From JALZDI01 sp035557095 (GTDB lineage: Bacteria; Actinomycetota; Actinomycetes; Propionibacteriales; Nocardioidaceae), in contig DATMEB010000262.1 of assembly GCA_035557095.1 (NCBI GenBank), positions 27,165 to 91,164 on the forward strand: 64,000 bases of DNA, written 5' to 3'. The first letter of the stretch is position 1; each line of letters begins with the position of its first letter. This document shows, piece by piece, positions 60,763-64,000 of this stretch. The notes under the pieces are model-generated. The model ran no database searches. It was not told the DNA's origin and saw only the letters and a list, made by a program, of their open reading frames with translations. Position numbers and translations under genes: made by a program.

Positions 60763-61146
60763 GCCGTCCGCGGGCGGGCACCCCGGGCGCCGGCCCCCCT
60801 CCAGCACCGCCTTGAGATCGAGTGCGACGGCCTTCGCGGCCTGCTGACGACGGGTTTTCTCCCGGCGCAGCCGGGACGGCCGGGAGTTGGCCCCCGGCGG
60901 CGGGTCAGCACGCAGGAAGTAGTGCAGCACCGTGCCGTCCAGCACCGGTTCGAGCCAGACCTCCATGGTGCCAACGAGCGCGCCGCGCACTGTCCAGCGC
61001 AGCCCCTCGTCGCCGCGGTCGGCGTAGACCTCGAGTCGAAGGTCCGGCCAGAACCGCCGCCAGGAGCCGGGATCGGCGAACGCGACGGCCACCAACTTGG
61101 GCGGCACGGCGAGGAACGTCTCGTCGATCACATCCACCGCGGGCAC
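60760..61146 (-). CDS. SRPBCC-like protein, Rv2186c position
   Basis: The 128-aa protein has the SRPBCC pattern VIDETFLAVPPKLVAVAFAD, RRFWPDLRLEVYADRGDEG, RWTVRGALVGTMEVWLEP and LHYFLRADPP, with a basic C-terminal helix (REKTRRQQAAKAVALDLKAV). Ligand and role are unknown. The GTG at 61146 is 42 bp from the divergent acyl-CoA synthetase-like gene. It matches the Rv2186c position. Confidence 0.75.
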   Translation of the reverse strand: MPAVDVIDETFLAVPPKLVAVAFADPGSWRRFWPDLRLEVYADRGDEGLRWTVRGALVGTMEVWLEPVLDGTVLHYFLRADPPPGANSRPSRLRREKTRRQQAAKAVALDLKAVLEGGRRPGCPPADG

Positions 61147-61175
61147 CCCCGCAGCATGTCATGTGCCGTGCGCGC

Positions 61176-61181
61176 TAGCTT
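61176..61181 (+). promoter_or_regulatory. Candidate -10 box for leaderless acyl-CoA synthetase-like gene
   Basis: TAGCTT lies 7 nt before the GTG at 61189; no ribosome site is visible. Confidence 0.5.
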
Positions 61182-61188
61182 TCCTGGT

Positions 61189-62325
61189 GTGACCGACGGT
61201 GTGACCGGCCAGGAGAGCCTGACCGACATGGTCCAGGCCAATGCCGAGCGGTTCGGGGGCGCGATCGGGATGCGCCGCCTGACCGACGGCTCCTGGCTGG
61301 ACGTGACCACCCGCGAGTTCGCCCGCCAGGTCCTCGACGTCGCGAAGGGACTGATCGCGGCGGGGCTGCGGCCGGGCGACCGGATCGCGCTCTGGATGAG
61401 CACCCGTTACGAGTGGACGCTGTTCGACTTCGCCGCCTGGGCGGCCGGCTGCCAGACGGTGCCGATCGACCCGGACTGCTCGGCCGAGGATGCCGAGTGG
61501 ATCCTGTCCGACTCCGCCGCGTGCGGGGTGCTGCTGGAGACCGCGGCCCACCGGGAGACCCTGCGGGGCATCGTCGACCGGCTGCCCGAGCTCGGCTGGG
61601 TCTGGCAGCTCGACGGCGGCGTCGAGGGCGACCAGGACGCGGACGTGGTCCCGGCGGTCGCGGAGCTGACCGAGCTCGGCGCGGGCCTGGCCGACACCGT
61701 CGCGCACGAGCGCCGCCTCGCGGTCGGCTCCGACGCGGTCGCCACGCTGGTCTACCCGAGCGGTCCGGCGCACGCCAAGCGGCTGGAGCTGACCCACGGC
61801 GAGGTGCTCGCCGAGGTCCGCGCGACGATCGCGGCGTACCCGGCGCTGCTGCGGGCCGGCAACTCGCTGCTGGTGCTGCTGCCGCTCGCCCACCTGGGCG
61901 CCCGCCTGCTCACGCTGGCCTGCGTCTACACCAGGACCACGCTGGGCCACGTGCCCGACACCGGCAACCTGGTCACCGACCTCGGGATGTTCCGGCCGCG
62001 GACGATCGTGGCCGGCACCGACCTGCTCCGCGACCTGCACGACGCCGCCCGGGACAAGGCCGCAGCCGAGGGCCGCGCGGCGGTGTTCGGTGCCGCCGAG
62101 TCGGTCGCCGTCCGCTACGGCACCCGCGCCCGGCCCTCGCTCGTGCTGCGTGCGCAGCACGCGCTCGCCGACACGGTGGTGTACCCCAAGCTGCGGGCGG
62201 CCTTCGGCGGCCGCTGCGGCGCGGCGCTCACCGCGGGCGAGCGGCTCGCCCCGGAGCGGCTGCGGTTCTACCGCGGCATCGGCATCGCGGTCCACGAGCT
62301 GCCCGCGGGGGACTCCCCGGCCTGA
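61189..62325 (+). CDS. Truncated, motif-degenerate AMP-dependent acyl-CoA synthetase homologue
   Basis: The protein is 378 aa, while full-length long-chain acyl-CoA synthetases of the Rv2187 (FadD15) type are about 600. It keeps the N-terminal fold (GLRPGDRIALWMSTRYEWTLFDFAAWAAGC) and the part up to ERLRFYRGIGIAVHEL. It stops exactly where the YGxTE motif should follow. The ATP loop, normally like YTSGTTGRPKG, reads VYPSGPAHAKR. Both catalytic motifs are therefore lost, yet the frame is intact and codon use is normal. It may be a pseudoenzyme or a decaying gene. No remnant of the missing half was seen in 62326-62424. Confidence 0.8.
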   Translation: MTDGVTGQESLTDMVQANAERFGGAIGMRRLTDGSWLDVTTREFARQVLDVAKGLIAAGLRPGDRIALWMSTRYEWTLFDFAAWAAGCQTVPIDPDCSAEDAEWILSDSAACGVLLETAAHRETLRGIVDRLPELGWVWQLDGGVEGDQDADVVPAVAELTELGAGLADTVAHERRLAVGSDAVATLVYPSGPAHAKRLELTHGEVLAEVRATIAAYPALLRAGNSLLVLLPLAHLGARLLTLACVYTRTTLGHVPDTGNLVTDLGMFRPRTIVAGTDLLRDLHDAARDKAAAEGRAAVFGAAESVAVRYGTRARPSLVLRAQHALADTVVYPKLRAAFGGRCGAALTAGERLAPERLRFYRGIGIAVHELPAGDSPA

Positions 62326-62424
62326 TCGTGCACCCGATGTGACGATCCGTGCAGCAGCGCTTCCACCCCGGCGTCGGCCCGGCGAGGGTGAACCCGTCGC
62401 CATATTCGGGGAGAGGACGAGGCC

Positions 62425-63465
62425 GTGGAAAGCAGGGCCATCGCGCGCAGGGCAGCCGAGCAGCTGATCGCGCACCGCAACAAACTTGCCGGCAAGGCCG
62501 AGGACGCCTACCTGGCCACCGCCGCGCTGGACACGGCCGCGAAGACGACCGAGCGTCACCACGACGACCACAAGTCGGGTGCGGCCACGGCGACGGGCCA
62601 CTGGGACGGCCGCAACGCCGCCGCCTTCGACCGCCGGGCCCGCCGGACGACCAAGGCCCTGGCGACCACGGCGACGGCGTCGGCCAAGGGCGCGCAGATC
62701 GTCGCGACCACCGCCTCGTCGCTGGACACCAACCACAAGGCGGTCGCGAACCTCGTCGAGGAGTACACGAACCGGGCGACCCAGCTGCTCGACGCCGCCC
62801 GCGGGGTGACCGGGGCCGGCTCGCAGGGCGCGCTGGTCCGCGCGGTCGGCCAGGTGGTCGACCTGGCACGCACGTACACCAACGAGTCGACCCGGCACCT
62901 GCGGACCGTCCACGGCCAGATGAAGGACGCCGCCGAGGCGCTGCGCAAGCTCGAGCGGACCGTGGAGCACGACGGGTTCGCCGACCCAACCCGGCGCAAG
63001 CGGCGCGGCGAGTCGAAGCAGAAGTCCGCCCCGCCGAAGACGAGGTCCGGGGTGCGGAACAAGATCAAGAGCGTGGCGCGCGGGCAGCTCGGCTACCACG
63101 AGGGCCCGGGCAACCAGAACAAGTACGGCCCGACCGGACCGTGGTGTGCGAACTTCACCACCTGGGTGTGGCGCAAGTCCGGGGTGGACATCCCGATCCT
63201 GCCGTTCACCGGCGACGTCTACGAGTGGGGCCAGGACCGCGGCCTGGCCTACGGCAAGAACAACCTCGACTCGGCGCGGCCCGGTGACGTGCTGCTGTTC
63301 GGCACCGGTCCGCAGAGCCCGGAGACGAGCACGCACATCGGCATCGTGGAGCGCGTCGACGGGGACCGGGTGACCCTGATCGAGGGCAACTCGTCGGACA
63401 AGGTCCAGCGGGTCACCCACACGCTGTCCAGCTCGACGTTCTACGGAGGGGTGCACCCGCGATGA
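62425..63465 (+). CDS. WXG-like helical protein with C-terminal CHAP amidase/endopeptidase domain
   Basis: The 346-aa protein has an Ala/Thr-rich helical N-terminal region (about 1-190) with a WDG turn (60-62) in GHWDGRNAAAFDRRARR, as in WXG100/LXG-type ESX substrates. A basic linker (about 195-215) and a CHAP domain follow, with catalytic Cys241 in GPWCANFTTWVW and His304 in STHIGIVE. CHAP domains cleave peptidoglycan. There is no signal peptide, so type VII secretion is a reasonable inference. GAGAGGA lies 7 nt before the GTG. It overlaps the next gene by 4 nt. Confidence 0.82.
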   Translation: MESRAIARRAAEQLIAHRNKLAGKAEDAYLATAALDTAAKTTERHHDDHKSGAATATGHWDGRNAAAFDRRARRTTKALATTATASAKGAQIVATTASSLDTNHKAVANLVEEYTNRATQLLDAARGVTGAGSQGALVRAVGQVVDLARTYTNESTRHLRTVHGQMKDAAEALRKLERTVEHDGFADPTRRKRRGESKQKSAPPKTRSGVRNKIKSVARGQLGYHEGPGNQNKYGPTGPWCANFTTWVWRKSGVDIPILPFTGDVYEWGQDRGLAYGKNNLDSARPGDVLLFGTGPQSPETSTHIGIVERVDGDRVTLIEGNSSDKVQRVTHTLSSSTFYGGVHPR

Positions 63466-63773
63466 GCGACATCACCGGCTCGGCAACGGGCGCGGGCGGC
63501 GGAATCCGGGTCGAGGTGTTCCCCGGCGGCGCGCTGTCGTCGCTGACCCTGGACCGGCGGGCCGTCGGCCTCGGCGCCCGGGCTCTGTCCGCCGCCCTGC
63601 TCGCGGCGGTCGACGAGGCCACCGCGGTCGCCAACCAGCGCACGAAGGCCGCCCTGCGCGACGCGCTCGACGGCCTGGGCGAGCAGGAGCTGACCCTGCT
63701 CGGCCTCAACCAGGACGGGACGCTGACCGAACGAGTGGAGTCGACCACTCCGGACACCTGGAGGGCCTCGTGA
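63462..63773 (+). CDS. YbaB/EbfC-like small protein
   Basis: The 103-aa protein contains GGIRVEVFPGGALSSLTLDRRAVGLGARALSAALLAAVDEA, whose strand-strand-helix pattern resembles YbaB/EbfC nucleoid-associated proteins (quoted segments: GGALSSLTLDRRAVGLG). Such short YbaB-like proteins often accompany ESX-type genes in actinobacteria. It overlaps the CHAP gene (ATGA) and the next gene (GTGA), so the three form a tightly coupled operon. Confidence 0.7.
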   Translation: MSDITGSATGAGGGIRVEVFPGGALSSLTLDRRAVGLGARALSAALLAAVDEATAVANQRTKAALRDALDGLGEQELTLLGLNQDGTLTERVESTTPDTWRAS

Positions 63774-64000
63774 AGGAGGAGGAGGGTGAGCGGAGCGAAG
63801 GCGCGTACGCCGTCTGGACTGACGAGCAGCGCAGGTCGCGCAGCGACCGAGCAGTGAGGAGGGAAGACGGCGTGTTAGCGCCTTCGCGCAGCGAACAATT
63901 CAACACCGAGGAGCTGCTCGAAGCCGGCGTCGTGCTGAACGAGCGGGCCGACGGGGTGTTCGACCGGCTCAGCCGGATCAGCACGACCGCGGCCGAGCTG
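63770..64000 (+). CDS. Helical protein of the CHAP operon, truncated by window end
   Basis: Seventy-seven codons are visible from the GTG at 63770. The first part (about residues 6-43) is an unusual charged stretch, RSEGAYAVWTDEQRRSRSD and on, encoded by a nested palindromic element. After it a regular helix begins (FNTEELLEAGVVLNERADG). The family cannot be named from this part. The start could alternatively be downstream of the element, for example the GTG at 63871. Confidence 0.55.
   Translation, partial: MKEEEGERSEGAYAVWTDEQRRSRSDRAVRREDGVLAPSRSEQFNTEELLEAGVVLNERADGVFDRLSRISTTAAEL
63795..63887. repeat. Nested palindromic (REP-like) element inside a reading frame
   Basis: Outer arms GCGAAGGCGC (63795-63804) and GCGCCTTCGC (63878-63887), middle arms ACGCCGTCT (63807-63815) and AGACGGCGT (63865-63873), and an inner hairpin GGTCGC-GCA-GCGACC (63834-63848) are all perfect and concentric. 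The element is about 93 bp and lies within the 5' part of the last gene. Confidence 0.85.

Noticed and set aside
61176..61188. Divergent operator between the SRPBCC-like and synthetase-like genes
   Set aside because: The 42-bp gap holds candidate -10 boxes but no clear dyad or repeat.

Overview
This 64 kb window is high-GC actinobacterial DNA (Actinomycetota, class Actinomycetes; I cannot resolve the family). The evidence is a complete division and cell wall (dcw) cluster, an F420-type PPOX protein, an ectoine operon, frequent GTG starts, many apparently leaderless genes, and a gene order that follows the Mycobacterium tuberculosis Rv2148c-Rv2187 segment with insertions. No rRNA, tRNA, CRISPR array, insertion sequence or prophage was recognised.

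Layout. (1) 1-17,040, all on the minus strand: mraZ, a 54-aa membrane protein, rsmH, ftsL-like, ftsI, murE, murF, mraY, murD, ftsW, murG, murC, ftsQ, ftsZ, pgeF and the 5' part of yggS. Many genes overlap by 4 nt. A four-copy MraZ operator lies upstream of mraZ, and a long hairpin follows mraZ. (2) 17,366-22,049, plus: moxR, DUF58 and a membrane transglutaminase (TgpA-like). A DUF3040 gene converges on the last of these. (3) 22,718-30,700: a secreted L,D-transpeptidase, then on the minus strand dinB, a methyltransferase and an SOS-type cassette (DUF6504, HEPN, dnaE2) preceded by a perfect LexA box inside a 32-bp palindrome. (4) 30,748-37,642: peroxiredoxin, YbaK deacylase, ArsC-like protein, CrtI-like FAD oxidoreductase, PPOX, metF, a polyprenyl diphosphate synthase, a barstar-like protein, an Rv2175c-like regulator and a small hypothetical. 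Six 17-bp repeats lie between divergent metF and the synthase. (5) 37,788-44,737, plus: CHRD protein, quinone oxidoreductase, beta-propeller protein, LysM transglycosylase, four-PASTA Ser/Thr kinase and an EamA transporter.

(6) 44,832-48,155, minus: ectABCD for ectoine and hydroxyectoine. (7) 48,438-56,920: type I DAHP synthase, threonine aldolase, PspC, class II DAHP synthase, lipid kinase, a phosphofructokinase with pyrophosphate-type residues, an Rv2179c-like exonuclease, an acyltransferase and two small membrane proteins. (8) 57,032-61,146, minus: a 128-aa SRPBCC-like protein, metallophosphoesterase, SRPBCC protein, ArsA-like ATPase, a Cys-containing protein and ROK glucokinase. (9) 61,189-64,000, plus: a truncated, motif-poor acyl-CoA synthetase relative, then a WXG-like/CHAP protein, a YbaB-like protein and a helical protein cut by the window end. 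The last gene carries a nested palindromic element within its reading frame.

The main themes are peptidoglycan synthesis and remodelling (dcw genes, transglutaminase, L,D-transpeptidase, LysM transglycosylase, PASTA kinase, CHAP), SOS mutagenesis, osmoprotection, and entry to the shikimate and glycolytic pathways. The least explained parts are the intergenic repeat and palindrome elements and the 61-64 kb gene set.
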